NCBI GenBank assembly: GCA_024291935.2
Contig: JAGTYA010000025.1
Coordinates: 10,561,501-10,625,500, forward strand
Length of the DNA: 64,000 nucleotides
Reading direction: 5' to 3'
DNA from: Okapia johnstoni
Taxonomy: Eukaryota > Chordata > Mammalia > Artiodactyla > Giraffidae
Shown here: piece by piece, positions 21,046 through 31,650 of the stretch
How positions within the stretch are numbered: the first letter of the stretch is position 1
How the letters are laid out: the number at the start of each line of letters is the position of its first letter
Translations under genes and position numbers: made by a program
The notes under the pieces: model-generated
Database searches by the model: none
Told to the model about the DNA's origin: nothing
The model's input: only the letters and a program-made list of their open reading frames with translations

Positions 21046-21299
21046 GCCAAATGTCTGGGCAGCTGGTGTGTGGTTTAGAGAGGGGTGCTGCTGGCCTGGC
21101 TGTGGGGAAGAGCAGGGGGCCTTAGGTACAGTTTGGGGGTGTTTCCAGGGGCCTCTGATCACGGCACATTGCAGGTGAGAAAGAGGGAGGCAATACAGGG
21201 GACCCGGGGGTTCCAGCGAGTGTCTGAGTGACTGGGGTGGGATGGGAGTGGACATGGTGTGGGGGGAGTCCTCCTGCCTCCACTTCACCCCATCGCACA
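21046..21299. other. unique sequence
   Basis: No repeat or exon is recognised. Confidence 0.35.
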
Positions 21300-21620
21300 C
21301 CTGCTGCTGGACGAGTCATGCTAGAGCCTGATCAGGCCACCCTCGCTCAAGAACACGCAGTGGCTCCCTGTTGCCTGCAGAACCTGAGCACACCCTTGAG
21401 GATGCACTCAGGGGCCTCCCGCAGACAGCCCTCCCTGCGCCCTACCCCTCAGGAGCGGACGGAACGCGGGCGCCTCTTTTCCCAGCTTCTGTTCCTTTTG
21501 GTCTTTTCAGGACTTACCCCTTCCGCCATCACTGGAGGTCAAACATCTTGTTTGTCATAAATCGGCCCAGAAGCTGCTCGTCTGCGGAGACTTCCTTCCC
21601 CTCCTGATGGGAGGCCCCGG
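21300..21620 (+). mobile_element. L2 LINE fragment, sense
   Basis: The words 'gtggctccctgttgcctgca', 'cccagcttctgttcctttt' and 'gacttccttcc' follow sense L2 order. The copy is strongly diverged. Confidence 0.55.
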
Positions 21621-21709
21621 ACTTGCAGCTTGGCCTGCTGCAAGGGAGGGAGGGGTTCTTAAAGGGGTCGTCTTAGCCTTTCCTCTCTCAGCAGCTGGCT
21701 CCTTCGTCC

Positions 21710-21805
21710 ATGCGTCTGTGTCATTCCTTCTCTGTTGAATGAGCCCCTGCTGTATACTCGGTGCCGAGCCCAGCCCGGGGGCGACTCAGGGCCACAAGGA
21801 ATGGC
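21710..21805 (-). mobile_element. L2 LINE tail scrap, antisense
   Basis: The words 'tgttgaatgagcccctgctg' and 'tatactcggtgccgagccc' recall the antisense L2 tail. This is a short, weak match. Confidence 0.4.
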
Positions 21806-22730
21806 CCAGCCTTCCAAGACTAGAAGTCAGAGCAGGCCCAGCCTGCACCTGTCCCCCACCCCTGCCCTGAGCGTCTGCATCATGGGTGCACCTGGAAGTT
21901 CCTGACCAGGGGGCGCCAGGGGCTCTGCTGGGCGGGGCTCCCCAGCACGGCCCCGGGAGAGACCCCCACAGGTGGGAAGTGGCAGGTGCACCTTCTGTTT
22001 GGGTGGTGAGCGAGCAAGCGTGCTGCTGCTTCTAGAAACCTCGACCCCTGCCCCGGTCACTCCGTTCCACCTCCTTCCTGCCCCTGGCTCCCTGAGGGAG
22101 ACCCGCTCAGCGTGGCCTGGAGCCAGGTTGTCTGGTGGGCATGGCGCTTAATTTGGGAGCTTCTTGCTCTTTTCGGGCGAGCGATAGTGTTTTTTTACAT
22201 TTGAAGTGTGAATGCGAGTAAATATGAAATTTTTTTTTTCCAAAATAAATGTATTTCAGTTTAAAACGTGAGCCAATGTAAAGGGAAATAACTACGTAAG
22301 TCATAGTGAATACACACGGGACTGGGGAAGCCGCTGGGGCGGGGTGAGCTGGGGCGGCTTGGAGCGGGGTCCCGGCTGCGTGTGCCGCTGTGGGGGTGAC
22401 CATGCAACCTGCATCGTGTTCACTCTGTCTGGTTGGGAAAAAGGAAAACGCGCTAAGAACGCAATGAAAATCCTCTTTAGGTACCTGTAATTCGGGCTTC
22501 CCTCTGTCCCCACATGAGCCCACGCTGCCAGGGAGCTGAATGGTTTGCTGTGTCCCTCGCTGTGATGGTTCTAGGTCAGGGAACCCACAGTCAGTGGAGG
22601 GAAGATCAGGAACTTGGGTTAAGGGCAGGCGTGAAGGGAGCTAAGCGTGTGTGTGCAGTGTGCTGGGGGACCGCGCCCCGATTCTCCGAGATGCCCCCGT
22701 CCCCTGGACCCACTCCGCTCACCTTCACTC
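21806..22730. other. unique sequence
   Basis: No family is recognised. An AT-rich part at 22170-22310 with a T-run at 22231-22240 may be an old unassigned repeat. Confidence 0.35.
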
Positions 22731-22905
22731 AGCTCTGATGCTGGGAAAGATTGAAGACGGGAGGAGAAGGGGGCGACAGAGGATGAGATGGTTGGATGGA
22801 CATGAGTTTGAACAAACTCCAGGAAATGGTGAAGGACAGGGTAGCCTGGCATGTTGCAGCCCATGGAGTCGCAAAGAGTTGGGCATGGCTAAGTGACTAA
22901 CACCT
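22731..22905 (+). mobile_element. BovB LINE 3' end, sense
   Basis: Sense BovB: 'gatgctgggaaagattgaag', 'ggcgacagaggatgagatgg' and 'ggagtcgcaaagagttgggc', ending 'gtgactaacacc'. Relative to other copies it has a small internal deletion (the 'gcatcaccgactcaatg' words are missing). Confidence 0.85.
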
Positions 22906-23885
22906 TTTTTGTCACTAATTAAATCGGTGTGTCCTTGATTTCATGGGGCAGCCAGGACATGTGGCACGCTCTGTCCTCCAGGTGAGTTCACGATGGCGGG
23001 TGTTTTTTTCTGGGACTTCTGCTTCTTCCTCCCCCGCTTCGTGTCTCCGTGCCGTGAGCCTCCCTCTAGGACTGTCTCCTGGTACCGATGGCTGTGCCGC
23101 CTGCCCTGCGGGCGCCAGGGGAGATGATGGGGAGTCAGGAGTCCCCTTCGCTTGCATCCCACCTCCCCCAGCCTAGGGGATGCCCAGCTGGCATGTGCAG
23201 CTCGGAGCATTCAGTAGGCACTTGCACACCCATGCCGCATCCTCAGGCACGTTCCAGGGTCTGCTCTGAGCAGGACAGTCTCATGGCATGGAAACATCCA
23301 TTCACCTACTCCCTCGCTCACCCAGTGTTTACATCAACCCCAGGTCTATCTCAGAGCACAGGAGCACAGGCTAGAATCTCCCCTTTAGTTTAGAGTCATT
23401 AGAGGATGTCGGGGGCTTTGCAGCATCTGGGGGTCCAGAGGATCCAGGTCCGCGGAGCCCTGAAGTCTGCTCTCGGGGACACTGCCCCACTGGACCCCGG
23501 CCTAGGCCACCCTCCCGCTGCAGGCATGACTCGGTGGGCTTCCCTGCAGGACAGGAAGTGAAACCCCACAGTGGCCTTGCCGCACTTGCTCCCGACACTG
23601 TGAGACGGGAGCAGGCGGGAGTCATGGGCCAGCAGCGCGAGGGGCACGTGGCTGCCGTCCAGCCCCGCCCCCGTGAGGGTGGCCACTGTCCTGAGTCTTG
23701 CGTCTGACCCTCTCCGCGCTTTGTTTTAGTATGTGATGTGTGCCGAAGAGCTTGCTTCGTTTTGCTGATTTTAAAGCATTTTCTTAAGCTGCGCCTGCAC
23801 ACAGGGAAGGCCCATCTCCACGGCACACTCGCCGAGTTTTCTTTTTTAACTAATTAATTAGCATCTGGGGCTGGAAGGAGTCTTC
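22906..23885. other. unique sequence
   Basis: No repeat is recognised. A short AT-rich island with overlapping TTAATTA-type words lies at 23843-23862. Confidence 0.4.
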
Positions 23886-23887
23886 AT

Positions 23888-24135
23888 TACTGGGCATGGG
23901 CGTTCTCTAGCTGTGGCGGTGGGCCCTATTCCCTACCTGCAATGTGGGGCGCCTCATTGCGGTGGCTTCTCTTGGGCAGCTCAGGCTCCCGAGCGTGCGG
24001 GCTTCAGGAAGTTGCGGCACACGGGCTTGCTTGCTCTGAGACACGTGCAGTCTCCTCAGACCAGGGATCAAACCTGTGTGCCCTGCCCTGGCAGGGGCAT
24101 TCCTATCCTCTGCTCTACCAGGGAAGTCCTATGCT
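23888..24135 (-). mobile_element. CHR-type SINE, diverged, antisense
   Basis: The words 'ggtggcttctcttgggcagc', 'gaccagggatcaaacctgtg' and 'ctctaccagggaagtcct' are the antisense CHR body and tRNA-like head. No long T-tail remains. Confidence 0.75.
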
Positions 24136-24149
24136 CACTGAGTCTTTTT

Positions 24150-24692
24150 GTTCACACTGGAATCAGAAGACGATTGCTTCTTGGCAGGAAAGCTATGACA
24201 AACCTAGACAGTGTGTTGAAAAGCAGAGATGTTACTTTGCCAACAAAGGTCCGTCCAGTCCAGGCCACGGTCTTCCCAGTGGTCACGTCTGCTTGTGAGA
24301 GCTGGCCTATAAAGAAGACAGAGTGTCAACGAATTGATGCCTTTGGACTGTGAAGCTGGAGAAGACTCCCTAGAGTCCCCTGGACAGTCAGTCTTAAAGG
24401 AAACCAACCCTGAATACTCATTGGAAGGACTGATGCTGAAGCTGAAGCTCCAGTACTTTGGCCACCTGATGCAAAGAGCCAACTCATTGGAAAAGACCCT
24501 GATGCTGGGAAAGATTGAGGGCGGGAGAAGAAGGGGACGACAGAGGATGAGATGGCTGGATGGCATCACCGATGCAATGGACAGGAACTTGGGCAAACTT
24601 CGGGAGATGGTGAGGGACAGAGAGGCCTGACATACTACAGTCCATGGGATTGCAGGGTTGGAACCGACTGGGTGACTGAACAGAATAAAAAC
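24150..24692 (+). mobile_element. BovB LINE 3' fragment, sense
   Basis: Sense copy of the last 540 bp of BovB. It runs from 'aggaaagctatgacaaacct' through 'ggaaggactgatgctgaagc' and 'atgctgggaaagattgaggg', ending 'ttggaaccgactgggtgact'. A frame of 98 codons (24334-24630) is the intact tail of the ORF2 product, but stops and frameshifts interrupt it upstream. Antisense L1M follows at once. Confidence 0.9.
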
Positions 24693-25343
24693 ATGCATGT
24701 GTCTCCCACAGACATGAAGGCAGAAAACATCCCCAGCACCCCAGAATTCTCCGTGGCGGCCCCTTCCAGCCACTAGCCCACCCCCATCGCTGACCTGACC
24801 TGCACCACAGTGGACGAGCTGTGGGTATTTTGTGTTTGCGTCGGTGGAGTCACACAGGATATGTGTCCCGAGTCTGGCCTCTCTCCTCCAACACTGTGTG
24901 AGAGGCACATGTTTCTGTGTGTAGTTGGGTGCACACTGCTTCACTTTCACTGCCGTGGGGTATTCTGTGACTTCAGGGCACATGTGTACACATTTGTACT
25001 CAGGACTGGGATTGCAAAGGGCATGCTTTCGGAGAATCGAATTTTCAAACAGCTTTGTGCTTCCCCACCAAGGAAGAAGGAAAGATCCTGTCTCACGTTT
25101 GACTTTCGCCCCTTGTTGGGTGCACAGCGGGACCTCCTCGTGATTTTCATTTGCATTTTCCTGTCCGTCAGAAGTTTCCCAGCTTCCAGAATTTGCTTCT
25201 GGTGAAATGTCTCTACAGGCCGTTTGCTAAATTTTTTTTAATGTCTTTTTGTTACTGAGCTATGGGAGGTTCTAAAAAATATACGCTGTGGGTGCGGGTT
25301 TGTTGTGAGATTGATGCGTGTGACTGTGACTCCATGGGTTGTC
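24693..25343 (-). mobile_element. L1M 3' UTR, antisense, part 1
   Basis: The plus strand shows words such as 'cagcaccccagaattctccg', 'ggatgtgtcccgag'-like text, 'gggattgcaaagggcatgct' and 'gatttcatttgcattttcct'-like antisense L1M 3' UTR words. It resumes at 26421 after the BovB insertion. Confidence 0.65.
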
Positions 25344-25353
25344 TTTGCTCTCT
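25344..25353. repeat. TSD of BovB, left copy
   Basis: The word tttgctctct is repeated exactly at 26411-26420 on the other side of the BovB. Confidence 0.85.
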
Positions 25354-26410
25354 CAGTTCAGTTCAGTTGCTCAGTCGTGTCCGACTCTCTGCGACCCCAT
25401 GAACCACAGCACACCAGGCCTCCCTGTCCATCACCAACTGCCGGAGTCCACCTAAACCCATGTCCATTGAGTCGGTGATACCATCCAGCCATCTCATCCT
25501 CTGTCGTCCCCTTCTCCTCCTGCCCCCAATCTTTCCCAGCATCAAGGTCTTTTCCAATGAGTCAGTTCTTCGCATCAGGTGGCCAAAGGATTGGAGTTTC
25601 AGCTTCAACATCAGTCCTTCCAATGAACACCCAGGACTGATCTCCTTTAGGATGGACTGGTTGGATCTCCTTGCAGTCCAAGGGACTCTCAAGAGTCTTC
25701 TCCACCACCACAGTTCAAAAGCATCAATTCTTCGGTGCTCAGCTTTCTTTATAGTCCAACTCTCACATCCATACATGACCACTGGAAAAACCATAGCCTT
25801 GACTAGGTGGACCTTTGTTGGCAAAGTAATGTCTCTGCTTTTTAACATGCTGTCTAGATTGGTCATAACTTTCCTTCTAAGAAGTAAGCGTCTTTTAATT
25901 TCATGGCTGCAATCACCATCTGCAGTAATTTTGGAGCCCAGAAAAATAAAGTCTGACACTGTTTCCACTGTTTCCCCATCTATTTCCCATGAAGTGATGG
26001 GACCAGATGCCATGATCTTCGTTTTCTGAATGTTGAGCTTTAAGCCAACTGTTTCTCTCCCCTCTTTCACTTTTATCAAGAGGCTCTTTAGTTCCTCTTT
26101 GCTTTCTGCCATAAGGGTGGGGTCATCTGCGTATCTGAGGTAATTGACATTTTCCCCGGCAACCTTGATTCCAGCTTGTGCTTCCTCCAGCCCAGCGTTT
26201 CTCATGATGTACTCTGCATATAAGTTAAATAAGCAGGGTGACAATGTACAGCCTTGACGTACTCCTTTTCCAATTTGGAACCAGTCTTTTGTTCCATGTG
26301 CAGTTCTAACTGTTGCTTCCTGACCTGCGTACAGGTTTCTCAGGAGGCAGGTCAGGTTGTCTGGTATTCCCATCTCCTTCAGAGTTTTCCACAGTTTTGT
26401 TTTTTTTTTT
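25354..26410 (-). mobile_element. BovB LINE, longest copy, 5'-truncated, with TSD
   Basis: About 1.06 kb of antisense BovB, from the 3' terminal words 'cagttcagttgctcagtcgt' to the truncated 5' junction at a T-run (26399-26413). Perfect 10-bp direct repeats flank it, and it splits an older antisense L1M. The reverse transcriptase frame is uninterrupted to the 3' stop, so the copy looks young relative to its neighbours. It lacks the endonuclease and N-terminal part, so it cannot be autonomous. Confidence 0.93.
25363..26373 (-). pseudogene. BovB ORF2 fragment: reverse transcriptase, 336 aa
   Basis: This is the C-terminal part of the RTE/BovB polyprotein; in an intact element it copies the LINE RNA into DNA at a nicked target. 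Visible motifs: [14 protein letters not shown] at residues 37-50 (fingers/palm), YADD at 81-84 (26122-26133), the catalytic box of non-LTR reverse transcriptases, LKLNIQKTK at 111-119 and FLGSKI at 144-149. Other copies of the family usually follow YADD with Thr; here Pro follows ([11 protein letters not shown]), which may weaken function. The C-terminal part ([16 protein letters not shown] and the segment ending SRTRLSN) matches the shorter BovB copies in this window. The endonuclease domain and the start of the reverse transcriptase are missing because the element is 5'-truncated. The first Met is simply the first ATG in the remnant. No host promoter or translation is implied. Confidence 0.93.
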
Positions 26411-26420
26411 TTTGCTCTCT

Positions 26421-26570
26421 ACTTACAGTGTTATGGTGACAGAATGTCTTAATTTCAGTAAAATTCAATGCATGTCTTTATATAATCTTGATACACCTCC
26501 TTTATTGGTGATATACCTTTTTTCACACCACCTGCGTTTTGTATGTTTTGAAGCCCATCTCAGGCCCTGT
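26421..26570 (-). mobile_element. L1M 3' UTR, antisense, part 2
   Basis: The stretch continues the L1M split by the BovB: 'gtcttaatttcagtaaaatt', 'caatgcatgtctttatataa' and 'ttggtgatatacc' fit antisense L1M. Being the direct continuation of 24693-25343 supports one interrupted element. Confidence 0.5.
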
Positions 26571-27280
26571 GCTTACCCGGCATGTCTGTAGTGGAGATCT
26601 GCTCCCCTGGCAAGACCCCCACAGTCTAACAGGAGGAGATAGACTCAGAGTCCATCAGTGACATCCCTGAGTGAAAAGGGGGTGATGGGGAAAACCCTTA
26701 GGACATTGGGCATCTAGAGGAGGGTCCCCTAAATCATTGTGGGGGAAACATGATGGCTTCCTGGAGGAGGTGACATGTTGGGCAAAGGGGCGGGCAAGAG
26801 GGGTCCCTCAGTAGAGGGCAGAAAGGTCTGGAATGCCCTCCCCCATTTCCCAGGTCACCCCAGCCCTCTGCGGGCAGCCCCCGGACTCTGAGTTGCTGCC
26901 CTGGGCCAGAGTGTGACCTGGGATTTGGGGGTGTCCCAACAAGGGCCAAGCTCCGGGCCTCCAGCTCGCGGCCTCTGGGTTGGGAAGGAGGCGGGACTCC
27001 CAGGAACCCAGCCCTTACTCTGCGCCCAGAAGGGGACAGCCGATCCCTAGAGAGAGGGGGAAGTCCACGCTCACATCAGAGCCAGTGGAGCGTCCGTGAG
27101 AGGAGACAGGCTGCGTAGACACGTTCAGGGGTAAAAGGAAATGAGAAAGATGGGATGATGGAAAGACAGAGGGAAGGAAGGACAGACAAGTTACCCAGCA
27201 CAGAACCGTGGTTTCTGTAGAATAGTGTTCTCTTTAGGAAACGAGGCTAAAATCTTTAGGCATGAAGTATCATGATCCTG
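26571..27280. other. unique sequence
   Basis: No repeat is recognised with confidence. 26745-26790 faintly resembles antisense L2 (ggcttcctggaggaggtgac). Confidence 0.4.
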
Positions 27281-27283
27281 GTA

Positions 27284-27303
27284 ACTTTTTTTTTTTTTTT
27301 TTT
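27284..27303. repeat. poly(T) run
   Basis: A run of about 20 T. It may be the antisense tail of a retrocopy, but the adjacent sequence on the plus side does not read as a known SINE or LINE. Confidence 0.8.
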
Positions 27304-27479
27304 AGCAAGAAAAGTATACAAGTAAGTATTCAACTGAGTTTTCATGGTATCAGTTTAAATCATGAAATTGCTAGCTTCAGAGGTCAAAATGGTCACATAT
27401 CAGCAATTTCTGAGCTCTTTTTAATCGGTCTCTCTGTTTGAAAATTTTTGTAATATGATAGGAGAAAAAAAAGAATCCC

Positions 27480-28345
27480 ACCTCAAAATTTAAAAAAAAA
27501 CCCTCAAAGAACATAATGAAAATTTTGCATAATTGCTTCATGCTATAAAGCAGCTTAAGAAGTCTCAGTTGGAGAGCTCAAAAATTAGAAGATGAAAAAA
27601 AAAATCAGGATGAGATGAAAAGGGAGATTGAAGACCTAAGGAAAAGAATTGAAGATCAAAGCAGTGTGTTTAAGGAGCAGATAAATAAATCAGGAGCAGT
27701 GAGGAACAGAAGAGGTACTGCTGAAATGGAGGAAGTGTCAAAAAGGAATACGAGATAAGCGTAGTGAAACCAGCTGGAAGCAGGCAGAGACGGAGGTGGA
27801 AGCAGTCAGAAGAGAGACAGTGGGCAGCGAGGAAGCCCTTGTGATGCTCAGAGCAGAGCTGAGGGTCCTCGCGCTCGGACAGAAGAGGTGCCCGGTGAGG
27901 TTGCTACTACCAGAGAAGTGGACGCCGTACCAGCAGGTCGGATGGGCCCACAATGTCCTGGAAACATTTCATCAAATCCTCAACGCCAAGATGTGGCCAC
28001 ATCAGACCAAAGGAAGAAGCGCCCGGCACCCTTGCAGAAAGGGCGTGTCAGCTGCAAGGATGGAAACACGAGGCTTGCCTCACCTCTGCTGCCTCGGTGC
28101 CGGAGAGGAGCAGAGAGGGTCCACACGGTTCTGAGCTGGGGGTAAAGGGTGTGCTCCTGGAGAACAGCGTGCGCACTCAGCCCCACTCTTGTTTGTGTGT
28201 AAATGCAATAGGCAGACTTTCTGAAAGATGGACCCACGAGAGAAGGGCATTCAGTCTGCAGGTGATTCAGAATGAAGAAACCAGAGAGGAGATGCTGATA
28301 AAAATTAAAAGACCGGTACTGAACATTTGATCCATCTATTTACAG
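27480..28345 (+). pseudogene. decayed coiled-coil-like coding remnant, unidentified
   Basis: I do not recognise the parent gene. Around 27590-27700 one frame reads DEMKREIEDLRKRIEDQ and SSVFKEQINK, a charged, heptad-like pattern typical of coiled coils. After frameshifts or stops, another frame at 27780-27880 reads VEAVRRETVGSEEALVMLRA, again coiled-coil-like. A third at 28262-28320 reads NEETREEMLIKIKRP. The pieces lie collinear on one strand over about 0.8 kb in a purine-rich stretch unlike its GC-rich neighbours. This suggests a retrocopy of a coiled-coil protein gene, or internal exon debris. The alternative is chance: purine-rich DNA easily spells Lys/Glu-rich peptides. No poly(A) tail or TSD is evident. 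Confidence 0.35.
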
Positions 28346-28639
28346 AACGAATGGGGAATCCAGTTTGAATAGAACGTGCATTGGATAACCTGGATGATGT
28401 AGAAATAATAGTGGAGCTCACCAAAGTCGGGGGCGGGGGATGGGCCGGTCTGTGGAACGTCCTCCCCTTTCACCTGCTGTGTGCGATGCCCCCAGCTCAC
28501 TGTGGCACATCGCCCTCCTGCCCTCTGTTGTTCTCCTCTGCAAGCCCAACGGCTCCATGACACGGGGACTCTCCTCTGTCCTGTCCACTGCTTCATCCCC
28601 ACTGCCTCTGAACAGCACTTGGCATATAGGTTGCTGGAA

Positions 28640-28965
28640 GGATGGGCGAGTGGGTGGGTGGATGAGTGATTGGATGGATGGATGGATGGGCAGATGGATG
28701 GATGGGAGGGTGGGTGGGCAGATGGGTTAATAGATGAATGAGCGTGTATGTGGGTGAATGGATGGATGAGTGATTGGATGGATGGATGGAAGAATGGATA
28801 GATGGAAGGATGGATGAAAGGATGGGTGGGTGGGTGGATGTGTGGGTAAATGAATAGATAGACAAATGGTTGGATGGATAAATGGGTAAGTCACTGGACA
28901 GTTGAGTGAATGGGTGGATGAATGGATGAGTAGGGGGGTGGGTGGATGGATGGATGGGTAGACTG
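28640..28965. repeat. (TGGA)n-type imperfect microsatellite
   Basis: About 325 bp of impure tetranucleotide repeat (ggatggatggatggatgggc and variants with gggt, gaat, agat). The minus strand is open for 130 codons across it (28593-28985), giving a His/Pro/Ser/Ile-rich artefact. Such tracts are usually polymorphic in length. Confidence 0.95.
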
Positions 28966-29379
28966 ATGGGGTGGCCAGGAGGCATCTCCTGTCTGACTAG
29001 GAGGCATGGTCAAGCTATGTGGCAGCAGTTCTATATACTTGTAGGTCTTGGTACAGGTGAGTGTTTCTGGTCCTGTCTGGGGTTCTGATGGGCTGAGTGG
29101 CTGATTCTCATGTGAAGGAGAATTTGTGGCACAGAATGGTCCCTAGTGTTGCAGGGTGGCTTGGTTTTGAGCTAGACGCTGTGTCACCTTACTGCTCTGG
29201 TCTTACCGTTCAGGATGGGAGTGACCTGGCTCCACCCTGGGAAGTATAAGCAGGAAGACGTTTTTCTCTGCAAAACCCGTAACTTGGGTGGAAGCGGGAG
29301 TGTGCGGCACAGAGGAGCATGAGAAGTGTCAGGAGCTCCTGCCGCGTGTCCCAGCCCTAGGGGGCTACCACGCCCACGC
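28966..29379. other. unique sequence
   Basis: No family or exon is recognised. Confidence 0.35.
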
Positions 29380-29384
29380 ATCAC

Positions 29385-29456
29385 ACGTAGTCCTCACAAA
29401 CCTGAAAGCTGAGCATCCCTGTCCCCATTTTGAAGATCAGAAAACGGAGGCTTGGT
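29385..29456 (-). repeat. MIR SINE fragment, antisense
   Basis: The words 'cctgtccccattttgaagat' and 'cagaaaacggaggcttgg' are antisense MIR. Confidence 0.7.
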
Positions 29457-29469
29457 AAGGACCCCGCAC

Positions 29470-29570
29470 CCAGCTTCCAGCCGTCTGGGCAAGTTTCCTC
29501 AGCTCTCTGAGCCCCAGTTGCATCAGCTGTAAAGCAAGGATGAGAACGGCCCCTGCCTGGCAGGTTTGGG
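29470..29570 (+). repeat. MIR SINE fragment, sense
   Basis: The words 'tctgggcaagtttcctcagc', 'tctctgagccccagttgcat' and 'cagctgtaaagcaaggatg' are sense MIR. It sits head to head with the antisense MIR just upstream. Confidence 0.75.
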
Positions 29571-31075
29571 GTGGGGGAATGCAAGGAATCGTGAGACTAG
29601 TCTGGAAAGGCTTTGCAGATGTCCAGCCCGTGGTGATGCTGCTCCTCTCGGTCCTGGCTCGGGATTGCCCTGGAGCTGGTGGGCACGGCTGCTCGTCATG
29701 ATGCCAGGTTCCTTTCTGTCACGGTGGCTCTGATGCCCAAGCTGCTAGCCAAGGGTTTTATTTATCACTGTCAACCCGGAGGCCACGGGAGATGAAGGAG
29801 GCAGCGCCCACTCCCTGTGGCCCTGCCTGGGCTCTATGGGGACTGTAATCTCCCCTGACCAGCAGGGACTCATCACTGTGGCCCCTTCTGGGAGGAAAAT
29901 GCCTTCCTCCTCACTTCTGAGTCTGGATGATACCCACCTGGAAGGGGTTCCACTCGTGAGTGGGGGGTGGGGGAGCGGGCACCTCACTGAGTGGGAGCCT
30001 GGGTCCACCATCAGTGAGGATGGGACATGGACCAGGGGACCAGGGCGGAAGGCTGAGCGTGGGGCAGGGGATGCCCCTCCGGGAGCTCCTATAGATGTCC
30101 ACCTGCATCCCTGCCTGTTCCTGAGCATATTGCTGACAGCTGGCATGTGGTGGGCACAGAGTAGGATGGAAGCAGGGGGCAAGGGAGGGTTGATTTTTAG
30201 ACTTGGGGCAGTGTGACCAGGGTCAGCCCTCTGCTAACAGGAGCCCCTGCCTCTCAGTTTCTTAGATTCCTTAGTTATTCAGTAAATGTGTTCCTGGACT
30301 TGTAGGTAAGCTACGAGATCAGCCCCCTCTCCCGCATCATCCTGATTCGCATAACCATAGCGCGTGCATGCTTGCTGCCACTGCTAGTGAGTCTGTGCAT
30401 TCTCGGGGTGACCGACCCTGACACCCCTGTGTGAGGGGTGCTCTCTGTGTCCTGGCACTCTGTTCGCATCCTTGTCTCTCGGACGCCTGGAGGGCAGATG
30501 TCTTCAGATAGGATCGGGGCCTCTGCAGTTTGTGAGGGTCCCAGCTAGGAATTTGTCCAGTGCATATTGGCAAAGGGATGGGCATGGGGGTGCTGGGGAG
30601 ACGAGACCCCCCCTCCCAGGGAGGAGTAACAGGGATCAATGGGCAGAGGGGTGAGTTGGTAAAGGAAACCAGCGGGACTGCTGCAGCGCCCAGGGATGGG
30701 CGGCAGCAGGGAGCCGTTACTACTGTCAGCCTGAAGGGCATGTGTGGGCGTTCGTGTTTCTGTGTGTGTGCGTGGCACGTGTGGTGTGAGAGGAGCCCAG
30801 TGACACACTGCAGCTCCAAGAGACAAAGGTGGTGCACGGTCATCGTTTCTGATTTGGGGAGTCCAGAACACTGTTAACATCGGGGGGACTTCCCACCACT
30901 CTGTGCATGGACCTTTCACAGGTGAAACCACTTGGGCAACTGCTTGCTGATGGTAAGGGGTGGGAGGCTTGTGTCCTGAGAATTCCATCAGGCTGACTAA
31001 TACCCCACTGTGTCTGTGTCTGATCTTCTTGGTGGAAGGCCGCTCAGCTCACTCCTACGGCTTTGCGGTAGGGAG
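29571..31075. other. 1.5-kb unique stretch
   Basis: No repeat family is recognised in 1.5 kb. Open frames up to 168 codons (minus, 30337-30843) show no domain. A short TG-rich stretch lies at 30750-30785. Confidence 0.4.
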
Positions 31076-31321
31076 TCCTGTTCAGCCACAAAGGACATCC
31101 TCCCGTCCTGACAGCAGGGAAGAGGCTGGGGAGCCTTACGCTGAGTGAGATAAGTCGGGGAGAAAGACAGTCCCATTGACATGAAGAATGTTTAAGACAC
31201 CAGAGATTGGTAGTTGCCAGGGGCTGAGGGTGGGGAAGGGAGAGATGCTGGCTGACAGGCACTCACTTTCCTTTCTAAGATGAACACGTTCTGGGGTCTA
31301 GTGTGCTGCATGGGGACCATG
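31076..31321 (+). mobile_element. L1M 3' region, sense, part 1
   Basis: The words 'ctgttcagccacaaaggaca', 'cgctgagtgagataagtcgg', 'ggagaaagacagtcccattg' and 'ggtagttgccaggggctgag' follow sense L1M order. The copy continues at 31513 after a SINE. Confidence 0.75.
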
Positions 31322-31512
31322 GACGTGTGCTCAGCCGTGCCCAACTCTTTGTGACCCCCTGGACTGCAGCCTGGCAGGCTCCTCCAACCATGGGATTCTC
31401 CAGGCAAGAATACTGGAGTGGGTTGCCATGTCCTTCTCCAGGGGATCTTCCCGACCCAGGGATCGAGCCCACGTCTCATTGGCCGGTGGGTTCTTTACCA
31501 CGAGTGCCACCT
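31322..31512 (-). mobile_element. Bov-tA SINE inside L1M, antisense
   Basis: The plus strand reads 'tgctcagccgtgcccaactc', 'ccaggcaagaatactggagt' and 'gttctttaccacgagtgcca'. The antisense head is slightly shortened around 'ctcattggccggtgg'. Confidence 0.9.
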
Positions 31513-31650
31513 TGGAGCCAGATTTTAAGTTTTCTCACCACAACCCCTGCCCCCCTAGAGAAAGTTAGCTGTGAGGGGGCGGACATGCTGATCAGTTTGA
31601 TTGCGGTGTTTCACAGTGTACATTTCTCAGATCATCGCGAGCACTTTCAG
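31513..31650 (+). mobile_element. L1M 3' end, sense, part 2
   Basis: The words 'gatcagtttgattgcggtgt', 'ttcacagtgtacatttctca' and 'gatcatcgcgagcact' are the L1M terminal UTR, continuing the copy split by the SINE. Confidence 0.65.

Noticed and set aside
22921..22985. Possible 30-nt exon ending before gtgagttcac at 22981
   Set aside because: The donor is good, but the would-be acceptor (tttcatggggcag) lacks a pyrimidine tract.
24204..24983. Minus-strand frame of 259 codons
   Set aside because: It is the antisense of a sense BovB fragment plus L1M sequence.
28593..28985. 130-codon His/Pro-rich minus frame
   Set aside because: It is a translation of the TGGA-type microsatellite.
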